From Pseudoalteromonas nigrifaciens (GTDB lineage Bacteria; Pseudomonadota; Gammaproteobacteria; Enterobacterales; Alteromonadaceae), in contig NZ_CP011036.1 in assembly GCF_002221505.1 (NCBI RefSeq), forward strand, positions 2,604,001 to 2,668,000: a stretch of DNA of 64,000 nt, written 5' to 3'. Positions 27,983 to 39,111 of the stretch are shown piece by piece; position 1 is the first letter of the stretch; every line of letters begins with the position of its first letter. A model generated the notes under the pieces. That model made no database searches and was not told the origin of the DNA. It saw only the letters and a program-made list of their open reading frames with translations. A program made the translations under genes and the position numbers.

Positions 27983-30109
27983 TTAAAACGCGTAGCTTAA
28001 TGCTAAATTTAATGATCTTCCTTGTCCTGCTAATTGTGTAAAGCCGGTTGCGTTATCTTGTTTAAACCCCGCAATGCTAACCCCACCTAATGGTAGTTGG
28101 TAATACTGATCAAATAAATTTGTTACCTCAACACTTAGCGTAAATGCATCCCACACAGCTTTAGAACTTAAATTAACTAAATGATAGCTATCGGTTTGGT
28201 TTTCAAAGCGGTTGTTATCTACTCTTGTTTTAGTATCGACCCATTGCCATAAAAGCGAGTTTTCAACATTGCCAATTTGCTGGCTAATACCAAGTTGAGT
28301 TTGCAATGGTTTTATTTGATAAAGCGACTGAGTGCTAGAGTTATCGTCGCGTTTGCCACGGGTGTTAGTTATATTTGCTTTTAACTGCCACTGACCTAAC
28401 TGTTCAGATTGATAAATACTGGCACTTAAATCTACTTTAGCGCCATATAAAATGGCGTCTACATTAGTAAACTGCAAAATATTGCGACTATTACCGTCAA
28501 TGCCTGAACTATTAAAGTTCCTTACTATGTCAGCATCAATATAATCACTCACATCGGTATACCAAATATTAGTGCTTACACGCCAGCTGTCGTCTTTTGC
28601 CAATTTAGTATAAGTAGCACTCATTGTATGTGCGGTTTCAACGCCAAGATCTGGGGTGCCAATATAACCATTACCATCGCCGTACCAGCCAATCATGGTG
28701 GTTGCCATATTGCTAACCCCCCAACTGTATCGCTCGTATAAGTTTGGCGCGCGATTTTTACGAGCAATACCAAGTTGCAGTTCATCAACGTTAGTTATTT
28801 GGTAATTAATTAATACGTTTGCATCAACTACAGTATCGGTTTTATTTCTACTCCCTGCATTAAACGTATTTGCTGCTATAGCGTCACTTGGCCCTATATG
28901 CATACCGCCCATGTGCATACCTGTGTTATATGCCTGTACTTCACTTACTTGGGTATTTATATTTTCAATACGCACACCCGTGTTTAACCATAGTTTTTTA
29001 CTATTTTGGCTTTCATATTCTGCAACAAGTGCAATGCGTTCACGCTTTCCATTATTAATATTTTTATAGTCGTTTGGCCCCATCATGGCCGAGCCTGTAA
29101 TACTTGGCCACCAATCATCAATACTATAATGGTAATATTCTTGAGCTAGCAATATGCTGCTATCGTTATCTAAATTTATACGCCATTTTAACTGGCTGCT
29201 TATATCTTCTGCGTCGGTTTTCATTGGCATCATGCCGATTTTTTCTGCGCTAAAAAATCCCATATCGTGTTTTACGCTATGCCAATTTACTTGTCCTGTA
29301 AACTCGCTGCTCGCAAATGCTCGTTTGTATTGCGCTGTAACCCCGTAACTGGTGTTATCTGTCATATCCATATACTGATTAGCAAAGCCTTGATACGGAA
29401 TTTTTTGATGACTAAGCTTAACTACAACCTGCTGTTTATCGTCGCGTATAGCTGCGGTTAAACTGTGATTTTGGGCGCGATACAACGTATCAAGCACTAC
29501 ATCGCCGTTACCGTCTTCATAGCTGTTTGCATCACTAAACGAGCCCTGATAATTAACGCTAAGTGTATTACTTGCTAAACGTGCACCTACTCCAAAATTA
29601 CGACCATTGTCAGCAGTGCTGTACTTTGCCGATACATAACCAGAATGCCATGCTAAATCGCTATTTTGAGTGTATTGCGGTGCAATAGAGTTAACACTTA
29701 TTACACCTGCTATATTATCGCCACCTGCACTTACCGGTGATACACCGGCAACCACATGATAAGACGTAACTTGGTTCGCCGAAATGTAAGACAACGGCGG
29801 ATTCATTTGATTAGCGCATGCCGCCGTTATTTCTGCGCCATCAACTAATACTTTTACTCTGTCGCCCATTAAACCATTTAAAATAGGTAAATTAGATACG
29901 CCACCAGCAGCTGAAAAATCGACACCTAAATCACTTAATAGCGACTCTGTAGAGCCAAGTGCTAAATGTTTATTTTGAGCATGCCCATGTACTTCAATCA
30001 CTTCTATAGATGTATCGTCGGCAAATACTAAAGGTGATAAAAGCCCACTTGTTAAAAACACTAAAGGTGAGAGTAAGTAAGGTGTACGGTATATTATTTT
30101 ATGCGCCAT
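27983..30109 (-). CDS. TonB-dependent receptor, OprC-like (probable copper receptor)
   Basis: A 708-residue outer membrane receptor with signal peptide (ending LVFA), TonB-box-like segment (IEVIEVHG), plug domain and beta-barrel ending SLNLALSYAF. The plug carries VLVDGAEITAACANQMNPPLSYI, holding a CxxxM pair (Cys98, Met102) in the same plug region where the copper receptor OprC has its CxxxM ligands. Met/His clusters in loops (MHMGGMHIG, MMPMK) support metal binding. Copper is therefore the favoured substrate, but another metal chelate remains possible. No adjacent copper gene is present. Confidence 0.78.
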   Translation of the reverse strand: MAHKIIYRTPYLLSPLVFLTSGLLSPLVFADDTSIEVIEVHGHAQNKHLALGSTESLLSDLGVDFSAAGGVSNLPILNGLMGDRVKVLVDGAEITAACANQMNPPLSYISANQVTSYHVVAGVSPVSAGGDNIAGVISVNSIAPQYTQNSDLAWHSGYVSAKYSTADNGRNFGVGARLASNTLSVNYQGSFSDANSYEDGNGDVVLDTLYRAQNHSLTAAIRDDKQQVVVKLSHQKIPYQGFANQYMDMTDNTSYGVTAQYKRAFASSEFTGQVNWHSVKHDMGFFSAEKIGMMPMKTDAEDISSQLKWRINLDNDSSILLAQEYYHYSIDDWWPSITGSAMMGPNDYKNINNGKRERIALVAEYESQNSKKLWLNTGVRIENINTQVSEVQAYNTGMHMGGMHIGPSDAIAANTFNAGSRNKTDTVVDANVLINYQITNVDELQLGIARKNRAPNLYERYSWGVSNMATTMIGWYGDGNGYIGTPDLGVETAHTMSATYTKLAKDDSWRVSTNIWYTDVSDYIDADIVRNFNSSGIDGNSRNILQFTNVDAILYGAKVDLSASIYQSEQLGQWQLKANITNTRGKRDDNSSTQSLYQIKPLQTQLGISQQIGNVENSLLWQWVDTKTRVDNNRFENQTDSYHLVNLSSKAVWDAFTLSVEVTNLFDQYYQLPLGGVSIAGFKQDNATGFTQLAGQGRSLNLALSYAF

Positions 30110-30476
30110 TATTTTATTCTTTGGACTGCTATTATTAATGACGTAATTATACTGGATTCACCTTACTTGCATGCGCGACATAATGTCGCACTTTATTAAC
30201 TATAATCAGTATTTTTAGCCAAGCTTATCTTTTTATATTAGGTTATTTGCCTCTCTAAATTAACCACACGACATTAAGATTTTTATTAAAGTAATTAATT
30301 TACCTTTAACGGCCAGCTAATAGATGACGCCCTATGTTATTTGGCTTAAAATGGCCGCCTATTTATTCCCAGCATTTACAACAACACTTCTTTTGCTTTT
30401 TTCGCAGCAACAACACTTTACAGTTTGCTTGTTGCCCTAGTTTTTATGAATTAAACATTAATCTCAAAGGATTTTT
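30110..30476. other. 367-base intergenic region between divergent genes
   Basis: This holds the promoters of the OprC-like receptor and the MFS gene. It is AT-rich, and no Fur-type palindrome was found. It contains a possible 48-codon ORF (30334-30480) whose TGA overlaps the MFS start codon, and a short direct repeat (CAACAACACTT at about 30379 and 30408). Confidence 0.5.
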
Positions 30477-30480
30477 ATGA
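30334..30480 (+). CDS. Possible small upstream ORF coupled to the MFS gene
   Basis: ATG 30334 opens a 48-codon frame ending TGA 30478-30480, which overlaps the MFS start as ATGA. The product has CC and FFCFF motifs but resembles nothing known. No convincing RBS precedes it. It may be a leader peptide or a chance ORF. Confidence 0.2.
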   Translation: MLFGLKWPPIYSQHLQQHFFCFFRSNNTLQFACCPSFYELNINLKGFL

Positions 30481-31679
30481 CCGCTAATGTAGCGCCGCCA
30501 TCTAATCAACTTAACCGAACAGCTATATTAATCGTGCTTGCGCTCGGTACTTTTATTTTAGGATTATCTGAATTTTCGATGATGCCTATGCTGCCACTGA
30601 TCAGTGAAACTTTTGGCTCAACGCCTTCGCAAAGTGGCTACGCTATAAGCGCTTATGCTTTAGGTGTTGTTGTTGGTGCGCCCATTTTAATGTTAACTAC
30701 TGCAAACATGAGAAAACGCAAAGCGTTGCTTATATTTTTAAGCTTAATGTGTATTTCTAATAGCTTAAGCGCTTTTGCAACGTCACTTGAGCAATTGGTA
30801 TTGTTTCGCTTTTTAAGTGGCTTGCCTCATGGTGCCTATTTTGGTGCAGCTATTTTATTAGCCTCTGAAATTGCCCCTGCAGGTAAGCGTGCAAGCTTTA
30901 TGTCGAAAGTTTTTATGGGTTTGACCATTGCCACCATTGTTGGCGTACCTGTGGTAACTTTAGTAGGACAAAACTTAAGCTGGCGTTACTGCTTAGCCGG
31001 TGCAGGTGTTTTAGCTTTTATTGCTTTTATTTTTGTATATAAAGTTGTGCCAAATATTGAAAACACTAAACCATCTAATTTACTTAATGAGTTTGGAGTA
31101 TTAAAAAACAAGCTGGTTTGGTCTATTTTGGGTATTGTAATTATTGGTTTTGGTGGGGTATTTTGTATTTATACCTATGTTGCCGATACTATTTTAGAAG
31201 TAACCGAAACAGCGCCCTACACCATTTCGATTGCTATGGTGATGTTTGGTATTGGCTCAACATTAGGTAATTATGTATTAGGTAAAGCGGCAGATAAATC
31301 TGCAATTAAAACAACTGGCTTAGTACTGGTTTGCACTATTGTATTTGCCTTTGCTTATGTAACCGCAAGCTATAACATTTGGCTGCTTTATGGGGTTATA
31401 TTTTTTATTGGCTGCAGTTTAGGTTTAGCAACGCTAGTACAAACCTTACTAATGGATGTGTCTCCTAATGGGCATGCCATGATAGGCGCGTTAGTACAGT
31501 GTGCTTTTAATGTTGCTAATGCAATTGGCCCTTGGGTTGGAGGCATTGCAATTGCGCAAGGTGCCGCGCCAAATCAAACAGGCTATGTTGCCGCTGCTCT
31601 TTTTGTTGGTGGGTTTATTATGTGGTTACTTAGCTACTTACAAATGAGCAATAAATCGTTTGTAGCAAAAGAGGCTTAA
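30477..31679 (+). CDS. MFS transporter, AraJ/PbuE-like
   Basis: A 400-residue major facilitator with 12 predicted membrane segments. The first region (LALGTFILGLSEFSMMPMLP) and LPHGAYFGAAILLASE near segment 4 are typical of the AraJ/NepI/PbuE drug-H+ antiporter group (DHA1). It probably exports a small compound such as a nucleoside, sugar or drug. AAAGGATTTTT precedes the ATG. It has a strong shared terminator. Confidence 0.87.
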   Translation: MTANVAPPSNQLNRTAILIVLALGTFILGLSEFSMMPMLPLISETFGSTPSQSGYAISAYALGVVVGAPILMLTTANMRKRKALLIFLSLMCISNSLSAFATSLEQLVLFRFLSGLPHGAYFGAAILLASEIAPAGKRASFMSKVFMGLTIATIVGVPVVTLVGQNLSWRYCLAGAGVLAFIAFIFVYKVVPNIENTKPSNLLNEFGVLKNKLVWSILGIVIIGFGGVFCIYTYVADTILEVTETAPYTISIAMVMFGIGSTLGNYVLGKAADKSAIKTTGLVLVCTIVFAFAYVTASYNIWLLYGVIFFIGCSLGLATLVQTLLMDVSPNGHAMIGALVQCAFNVANAIGPWVGGIAIAQGAAPNQTGYVAAALFVGGFIMWLLSYLQMSNKSFVAKEA

Positions 31680-31688
31680 TAGTTAACT

Positions 31689-31725
31689 AAAAAGAGCCGC
31701 TAATTTGCGGCTCTTTTTATTTTTA
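31689..31725. terminator. Bidirectional terminator
   Basis: AAAGAGCCGC and GCGGCTCTTT pair over a 6-nt loop and are flanked by A and T runs. It lies between two convergent genes. Confidence 0.92.
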
Positions 31726-31739
31726 ATTACTAAGTGTAA

Positions 31740-32786
31740 TTAAACACTTAACGATGCCATATCAATAACAAAACGATAACGAACGTCAGACTTTTCCATT
31801 CGCTCATAAGCTGTATTTATTTCATCAATATTGATCATTTCACATTCGGGTAAGACATTATGCTCGCCACAAAAATCAAGCATTTGCTGCGTTTGTGCAA
31901 TACCACCAATAAGTGAGCCTGCAATACGGCGACGCCCCATTAATAATGGCACTGTGCTTAGCTCATCAACCGGGCCAACCTGACCAACAATAACCAGTGT
32001 ACCATCAATATCTAGCAGTGGTGTGTAAATAGATAGATCGTGCTTTACCGGTACGGTATCAATAATAACGTCGAAGGCTGACTGCGCACTTTCCATTGCA
32101 TCATCGTTTGACGACACTAAATAATGCTGGGCACCTAGTTTAACCGCATCGTCTTTTTTAGACTCACTACGGCCAACTACCGTAACGCTTGCGCCCATAG
32201 CGACAGCGTTTTTAACCGCCATATGACCAAGCCCACCTAAACCAACCACAGCAACACGACTGCCTTTTTTAACGCCCCACTTATGTAATGGCGAGTAGGT
32301 AGTAATGCCTGCACACAACAGCGGTGCAACACGCGACAGCTCTAAGTTTTTAGGTACTGAGAGTACGAACTCTTCACGCACTACAACATGTTTAGCATAC
32401 CCACCTTGGGTCATATCGCCGTTAACACGATCTGTTCCTGCGTATGTGCCTACCATGCCTTCACGGCAAAACTGCTCTTCGTTATTATCGCACTGATCGC
32501 AACTTTTACATGAGTCGACCATACAGCCAACAGCAACCGTATCGCCTTGCTTATATTTTGTAACGTCGCTACCTACCGACATAACCTTACCAACAATTTC
32601 GTGTCCGGGTACTAACGGGTAGCGACTACCACCCCAATCATTACGTACCGCGTGTAAGTCTGAATGACAAACTCCACAGTATAATATTTCAATTTCTACA
32701 TCGTTATCTCGTAAATCGCGGCGCTCAAAAGAAAACTCGGTGAGTTCTGAACCTTGGCTTTTTGCTGCATATCCTACTGTTTTCAT
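31740..32786 (-). CDS. Zinc-dependent NAD(P) alcohol/aldehyde dehydrogenase (YahK-like)
   Basis: A 348-residue medium-chain dehydrogenase. The catalytic zinc site is seen in CGVCHSDLH and PGHEIVG, the structural zinc site in DSCKSCDQCDNNEEQFC, and the nucleotide fold in VVGLGGLGHMAVK. The sequence resembles the cinnamyl alcohol/aldehyde reductase group (E. coli YahK), which reduces many aldehydes with NADPH. The ATG at 32786 is chosen because GGAGTTATT lies just upstream; an ATG at 32822 lacks one. Confidence 0.9.
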   Translation of the reverse strand: MKTVGYAAKSQGSELTEFSFERRDLRDNDVEIEILYCGVCHSDLHAVRNDWGGSRYPLVPGHEIVGKVMSVGSDVTKYKQGDTVAVGCMVDSCKSCDQCDNNEEQFCREGMVGTYAGTDRVNGDMTQGGYAKHVVVREEFVLSVPKNLELSRVAPLLCAGITTYSPLHKWGVKKGSRVAVVGLGGLGHMAVKNAVAMGASVTVVGRSESKKDDAVKLGAQHYLVSSNDDAMESAQSAFDVIIDTVPVKHDLSIYTPLLDIDGTLVIVGQVGPVDELSTVPLLMGRRRIAGSLIGGIAQTQQMLDFCGEHNVLPECEMINIDEINTAYERMEKSDVRYRFVIDMASLSV

Positions 32787-32861
32787 AATAACTCCATAGT
32801 ATGTTAAAAATATAAATACCAAATAAGTATACTTGCTTAGCTGTGAACACTAACTGATGAT

Positions 32862-32888
32862 AAAAAACCCAAGCCGTACGCTTGGGTT
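32862..32888 (-). terminator. Terminator of the DUF1499 gene
   Basis: AACCCAAGC pairs with GCTTGGGTT, with a T run on the minus strand, about 57 nt beyond the DUF1499 stop. Confidence 0.85.
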
Positions 32889-32944
32889 CCATTTGATTGC
32901 TGATAACTTAATTGTTAGTAACTTAACATTTAGGTTTGCCCTAA

Positions 32945-33658
32945 TTATTTTGCCAGTACCGCGTTTAATTCATCTACAAATGTATGAATACGCTCTGCAT
33001 TTTTACCTAAATCACTGCGACCAATACGCGACTTACTACGAATATCAACAAAACGCTGAGAGCCTTCATCTTTAATACGCACCACTATATCGTCTTTAAA
33101 ACCAAACCAGGTGGTTGTCTCGGTTGCTTCAACAATCCCTTGACTGGCATCGCTATTAACTAACTCCCAACCCAAATTTTTAATCGCTTGCACTGTAGCC
33201 ACTACTAGCTCACTTTTTGGGTAAGCATAATTAAGGGTAGTCAGTTCTGGGTAAGCTTTAAGCTGTTGCGCAGCCGTTTCTGCTCCGGCATAGGTCACTG
33301 GGTTTGGCGCATCGGCACGCAGTGGTGCAATAGCTACAAACTTTGGTGGATTAACTACGTCTGTCGAAATATCATGAATTGGCGGCACACTTTTCGCTTT
33401 ATCCATCATATTAAGCGGCATAAAAATAGCAATACCCGCAAATATAACAGCCACTACAGTGCTACTTACAGTGGCTGTTTTACGCATAAATATAACCTGC
33501 ACCAAAAGTAATACAAGCGCAGCTCCCCCCACGTAAACACCAAACCTAAATCCAGCAAATGCAGTGCCTAACTCAACAACACCAAATTTATATAATGGCC
33601 CGGGTAATACAACCATTAAAAAGGCGATTAAACTCACCAAACTTACTAAAACTTTCAT
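32945..33658 (-). CDS. DUF1499 domain-containing membrane protein
   Basis: A 237-residue protein with about three hydrophobic segments in the first 85 residues and a soluble DUF1499 domain after about residue 105 (LNYAYPKSELVVATVQAI, DIRSKSRIGRSDLGKNAERI). The C-terminal RIGRSDLGKNAxRI motif defines the family. Function unknown. TGGAGTAAATT precedes the ATG. Confidence 0.88.
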   Translation of the reverse strand: MKVLVSLVSLIAFLMVVLPGPLYKFGVVELGTAFAGFRFGVYVGGAALVLLLVQVIFMRKTATVSSTVVAVIFAGIAIFMPLNMMDKAKSVPPIHDISTDVVNPPKFVAIAPLRADAPNPVTYAGAETAAQQLKAYPELTTLNYAYPKSELVVATVQAIKNLGWELVNSDASQGIVEATETTTWFGFKDDIVVRIKDEGSQRFVDIRSKSRIGRSDLGKNAERIHTFVDELNAVLAK

Positions 33659-33741
33659 TAATTTACTCCATTACATGAATTTTTTATTCGTAAACAGTTT
33701 TATACTGTTTGCGATGGAATTTGGGTTACATTAATAACGAA

Positions 33742-35082
33742 TTAAACCATAAAATCTAATGTCGACTGATTAAAGTATCTTAAGTTTGGAAATATATCAC
33801 CTAATTCTGATGCAGGAACACCAAACCACTTAGCTAGTGTGGCAAAATATTGCTCATTTGCAACACTTGGTATTAATCGCCCTCGGCCGGTATCTTGTGG
33901 TCCGCCTAAATGTTGAGTTAATAACTCCCCATATATATTGGCGCCTTTAACTGCGCCTCCCATAACGATTTGGTTTCCTGCCCAACCATGATCCGTGCCA
34001 TCGCCATTAGATGTTAGCGTACGGCCAAAGTCCGACATAGTAAACGACGTTACTTTGTCAGCCATATTCAGCTCATTCATCGCACTATTAAACTCGTTAA
34101 GTCCTTGTGCTAGTGTGCTAAGCAATGCAGGGTGAGTATTCAATTGATTATCGTGTGTATCAAACCCTCCCATAGAAACAAAAAACACTTGGCGCTGCGT
34201 ACTTAACTTTGCTTGCACACTAATCGCCTTAGCTACCGCAGCTAGTTGCTTCGACAACCCTGTATCACTAAATGAGGTAATAAGTTCAGGGGCGGCTTCA
34301 AGCGCACTATTCATTGTTTGGGTATTTCTAATCGCCGAATTAAAACTATTAGCGTAAGCACCCGTTAATGGATGATTCGTATTACCCATTATACGGTTCA
34401 TAATATTGGTTACATGCTCAGTTCTTGGCTGATAACCGCCAAAAGCGTTTACTTTACTTATACCGCTTTTATTAAGCGAAAACGCCTTAGTTTGCGCGCC
34501 TGTTTGCCAAAGATTGGTGCCATCGAGCGATATGTTTGCAGCAAACTGATCTTGCTGATTTAAGCGCTCTAGCAAACGCGCTCCCCAACCATTATTTAGC
34601 GATTCCTTTTCACGACCATACATCCACGCTGCTTGTTGATTGTTATGTGAAAACAAGTGTTGAGGCAGCGGTACTGCTTTATTTTTATAATCGTCAAGCG
34701 TGGTTGGTGCAAGCAAAGTACCTACTCCGCCAACAAATGCCAAGTTAGCCGAATCAAACACACTTTGCATGGGTGCAAGCGCTGGGTGCAGCCCTACACC
34801 ACCAGCAAACGACGAATTAGTATTAAGCGCAATAGGCGAAGCAACCGCCAAATTTTGCCTGCTTTTTTCATACAAATTTCGTTGCTCGCCCTCTAACGGC
34901 ATTAGCATATTTAGTGAATCGTTACCGCCATATAAAAATATACATACTAGGGCTTTATAATCACCCAATTCAATAGCATTTGTTGAACCCGTTAATGCTT
35001 GAAGTTGTAAGCTGGTTAGCGCCGCTGCCGACACCCCGCCTTTTAAACATAATGACAAAAATTGCCTTCTATTTATGCTCAT
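33742..35082 (-). CDS. DUF1501 family exported protein
   Basis: A 446-residue DUF1501 protein with a Tat-like N-terminus (SINRRQFLSLCLKGG). Motifs of this sulfatase-like family appear: FLYGGNDSLNMLMPL, GGFDTHDNQ, SDFGRTLTSNGDGTDHGWAG. The start at 35082 follows AGGAGAGGC and leaves a 10-nt gap after the DUF1800 gene; a longer frame from 35127 would overlap it. DUF1501 and DUF1800 genes are a conserved pair. Their shared role is unknown; the fold suggests an exported hydrolase. Confidence 0.88.
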   Translation of the reverse strand: MSINRRQFLSLCLKGGVSAAALTSLQLQALTGSTNAIELGDYKALVCIFLYGGNDSLNMLMPLEGEQRNLYEKSRQNLAVASPIALNTNSSFAGGVGLHPALAPMQSVFDSANLAFVGGVGTLLAPTTLDDYKNKAVPLPQHLFSHNNQQAAWMYGREKESLNNGWGARLLERLNQQDQFAANISLDGTNLWQTGAQTKAFSLNKSGISKVNAFGGYQPRTEHVTNIMNRIMGNTNHPLTGAYANSFNSAIRNTQTMNSALEAAPELITSFSDTGLSKQLAAVAKAISVQAKLSTQRQVFFVSMGGFDTHDNQLNTHPALLSTLAQGLNEFNSAMNELNMADKVTSFTMSDFGRTLTSNGDGTDHGWAGNQIVMGGAVKGANIYGELLTQHLGGPQDTGRGRLIPSVANEQYFATLAKWFGVPASELGDIFPNLRYFNQSTLDFMV

Positions 35083-35092
35083 TATGCCTCTC

Positions 35093-36996
35093 CTAATACT
35101 GCAAATTAAATTCAGGTGAAATAGCAATCATATAAAGTAAATACGATACCCGCTGACGATCTTGATTATCAATAAAATAGGCACTTAAATCGAGTAACGC
35201 CTGGCGTGTTTCGTGGCTCATTGAACCGGCAAAATACAACACATTGTACTGATCAAGTAACGACTCTATGCCATAATTTTTTAGATGGTTCATATCGTTT
35301 TTAATATAGACGTATAGTAATTTTGGACTTAAAGATGTTTTTCCTTCAGCCGCATTCCACACTAAATCTGCAAAGTGCTTATTCATTATGCCAATTATTG
35401 TAGAGTCATTTGCTATTTGTAACTCTGGAGCAACTAAGCCATCACTACGTAAATAAACAGGTTGGTAATCGGGCCTGTAAAAGTTAAATACTGAGGGCGA
35501 CTTCATTGGCCCCTGTCCATAGGTATTGTATAAACCCCACGTGTTGTAATAACCGTTACCGGTTTTAGCATCTAGATTTCGCCAAAACTGTATTGTGGTT
35601 ATCAGTGGCTCTTTTAGTTTCCCTTGATAATTTAAAACACTGCCAAAATGGCGTGCATCATCTAAATAAATAGCCTTTATTACCGCGGCTAAATCTCCTC
35701 GTACTCCAGCGCCGTTATCATTAAAAACACGAGCAACACGGGTAACATATTGCGGTGTTGGGTTTGAGGTAATTAAACGCTGTATGAGTTGTTTACTAAT
35801 AAATGGCGCTACATTATTGTGATTAAATAGGTTATCGAGCGCTATTTGCAGTGTTTCTTCTGGTCCGTAGCCCTCGGGGATAATTTCGCCATTTAACAAT
35901 GTTTTTTGTTTACTAGAGTGATACTCGCTAAACGCTTTCATTGGATTTACATAATCACGTTTTTTTTCTTAAAAGTTTCACTAGCTGCAAATGTCCACCC
36001 AGTAAAAACGCGCGCAAATCCTTCTATTTGAGCCTGACCGTAGGTGGCAATTGTATTACCTTGCGCATCAAGCTTTGGAGTAGCGTCTAAATTTAACTCT
36101 TCAAGGCCTATTGTAAGTAACTGCATTACTTCGCGGGCGTAGTTTTCATCTGGGCGAATATTAAGCTCATCATTTGCCTTTTCATTCCCTAAATGGCTTA
36201 AAAAAGTACCCATAATTGGCGACAGCGTTACGTCTTCTAGTCGCTCTCTATAGTTACCAAAAGCATGTTTAAGCAAAATATCGTAGTAAGTGATCATGCC
36301 CTCGGGCTGATTACCTACATTACTACTTGCATCCGATACAACCAATATTTGACTCAATGCAAAGGCAACACGTTGGCGTAGTTGATCGTTGCTATGCAAC
36401 CCCCCCTTCCACCACGCATCAATCCTATTAATATACTGAAATTTGTTTTCATCAGGGCTTTTCACTAAATAACCACGATGGTAGTTAATTGGTAACGCCA
36501 TTTGTTGCTCAAGCCACTGCTGTTCGCTTAACCCTTGAGCTTGGCGTATTTCACTTAATGTGGGGCCCATACTGCCTTGCTGTAATATACGTGCGGCAGC
36601 AGTTTCATCCATACTATTACGCGCAAAAAAAACTCACAGTTTTAACGTTGGTAGCCCTTCATTATCGGTTGCCGTTACGCTAAAAGCGTACTCCATTGCT
36701 GCATGGCTTTGCGCATCTGGTAAAGTAATAGTGATACTACTGGCATTTACAGGTGCATTAAGTACTTTAAGCCCCGCAGTTTGTTCCCACACAACACTAC
36801 TGATAACGCCATCGGCATCGTCAACTGTTGCATTTAAATCAATAGTTTGACCTTTAACTATATCGTTTTTGATATTGGTTATTGATAGGGAGGGGATTTT
36901 ATTTGTGCTTATAACTGCTGTCTCATCTGAGCCAGAGCCACCGCAAGCACTGATAAACAAAGCAGAGCTTGCTAGTAAAAAAGTTCTATAGTACAT
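35093..36996 (-). pseudogene. DUF1800 family lipoprotein gene with an in-frame stop and a frameshift
   Basis: Three pieces make one DUF1800 protein. The first (36634-36996) has a lipobox (FISAC) and an Ig/PKD-like domain and ends at TGA (36634-36636) after LPTLKL. Without that stop the same frame continues as VFFARNSMDETAAARIL, the DUF1800 start. The second piece (35947-36612) ends after FKKK at an A8 run (T8 at 35960-35967 on the plus strand). One more A, or a -1 slip, gives FKKKKRDYVNPMKAFSEY and joins the third piece (35093-35941), which completes the domain. The gene precedes its DUF1501 partner by 10 nt. Decay, sequencing error or slippage could explain the breaks. Confidence 0.85.
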
Positions 36997-37166
36997 GTAA
37001 ATTTGTTCTCACCTTTAATTAAAGCACAACAGTGCTTACTGCAATTAACACATCAATTGAAACATAAAAATTACATGTTTACTCTTTATTTTTTGTAACC
37101 GAAACTTGACTAATTAGCAAAAATGCACAAACTACGGGGGTTAAACTAGCCAGAGCCTTATTATTT

Positions 37167-37382
37167 ATGAAAACAGAAATTAGCTATCGTTTTGAATCTT
37201 CTCAAGTTGCCAACCGATTTATACATCTACTTAAAAATTGGCCCATTAATGATGTAAAAACAAAATTATTTAATGGCGGCAATTGCGTAAAGGTTAATTA
37301 TGACTATGACGAGAGTGGTTTTGACTACACAGTTGCAGAGCTTGACGATTTAGCCGAAACACACGGCGGTAAAGAAATTTAA
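37167..37382 (+). CDS. Small protein of unknown function
   Basis: A 71-residue acidic soluble protein starting MKTEISYRFESSQVANRF, with a predicted alpha/beta pattern (VKVNYDYDESGFDYTVAELDDLAE). It is not recognised. No strong ribosome-binding site is visible. Amino-acid composition looks protein-like, and the gene sits alone between the DUF1800 gene and the frmA terminator. Confidence 0.6.
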   Translation: MKTEISYRFESSQVANRFIHLLKNWPINDVKTKLFNGGNCVKVNYDYDESGFDYTVAELDDLAETHGGKEI

Positions 37383-37471
37383 AAACAATGCTTATATATT
37401 TTGAAGTGTTTTTGGCTGGATCTACTTTTTTTAAAACTGATGGATTGTTGATTAGTAACTATAAATTAAAC

Positions 37472-37507
37472 AAAAAAAGCACTATGGTTTAATTAAACCA
37501 TAGTGCT
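37472..37507 (-). terminator. Terminator of the glutathione-dependent formaldehyde dehydrogenase gene
   Basis: A perfect 13-bp stem (AGCACTATGGTTT and complement) with an AATT loop, and a T7 run on the minus strand. Confidence 0.92.
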
Positions 37508-37518
37508 GCTGTTTATCG

Positions 37519-38664
<1,146 letters not shown>

Positions 38665-38784
38665 TTAATAAATTATTTAATATAAATGAACGTAAACACG
38701 TATTTTAGTTTAGTTCAGTTACCTTAATAATGCGCTGCTGCATATTATTTTTGGCTTAGAATTATGCTATTCATTTTAAAGCAA

Positions 38785-39111
38785 TTAATGGCTATGCCCT
38801 TGCGATAGGTTAATCATTGCAATGCCTATGGCCACCAATGCCATTCCTAACCAAGTGGATAGATCTAAATGCTGTTTATATACAAGGGTAGATAGTAGCG
38901 TAACGGTAACAATAGCTAACCCTGCCCACATCGCATGCACAATACCTACAGGCATGCCTTTCATTGCTTGGCCTAAAAAAACAAACGCAGCCAAATGGCC
39001 CAATAACACCACTATGCTGGGCAGTAACCTAGTAAAGCCATCTGTTTGTTTTAATGCCACATGCGACATTGCTTCTGCAATAACACCTAAAAATAAAAAT
39101 ACCCAACTCAT
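38785..39111 (-). CDS. SMR family multidrug efflux protein
   Basis: A 108-residue four-helix membrane protein of the small multidrug resistance family. The essential membrane glutamate is Glu13 in LGVIAEAMSHVALK. The third and fourth helices carry GIVHAMWAGLAIV and WLGMALVAIGIAMINL. Such proteins work as dimers exchanging protons for cationic drugs or guanidinium. AGGAAAAAAT precedes the ATG. It is divergent from a LysR gene, the probable regulator. Confidence 0.9.
   Translation of the reverse strand: MSWVFLFLGVIAEAMSHVALKQTDGFTRLLPSIVVLLGHLAAFVFLGQAMKGMPVGIVHAMWAGLAIVTVTLLSTLVYKQHLDLSTWLGMALVAIGIAMINLSQGHSH

Noticed and set aside
9708..36636. Recoding of stop codons (selenocysteine, pyrrolysine or genome-wide suppression) to explain the in-frame stops
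   Set aside because: The stops are TAG, TAA and TGA at unrelated positions replacing Trp, Gln and probably Ser. No SECIS-like structure was evident, and other genes end normally at all three stops.
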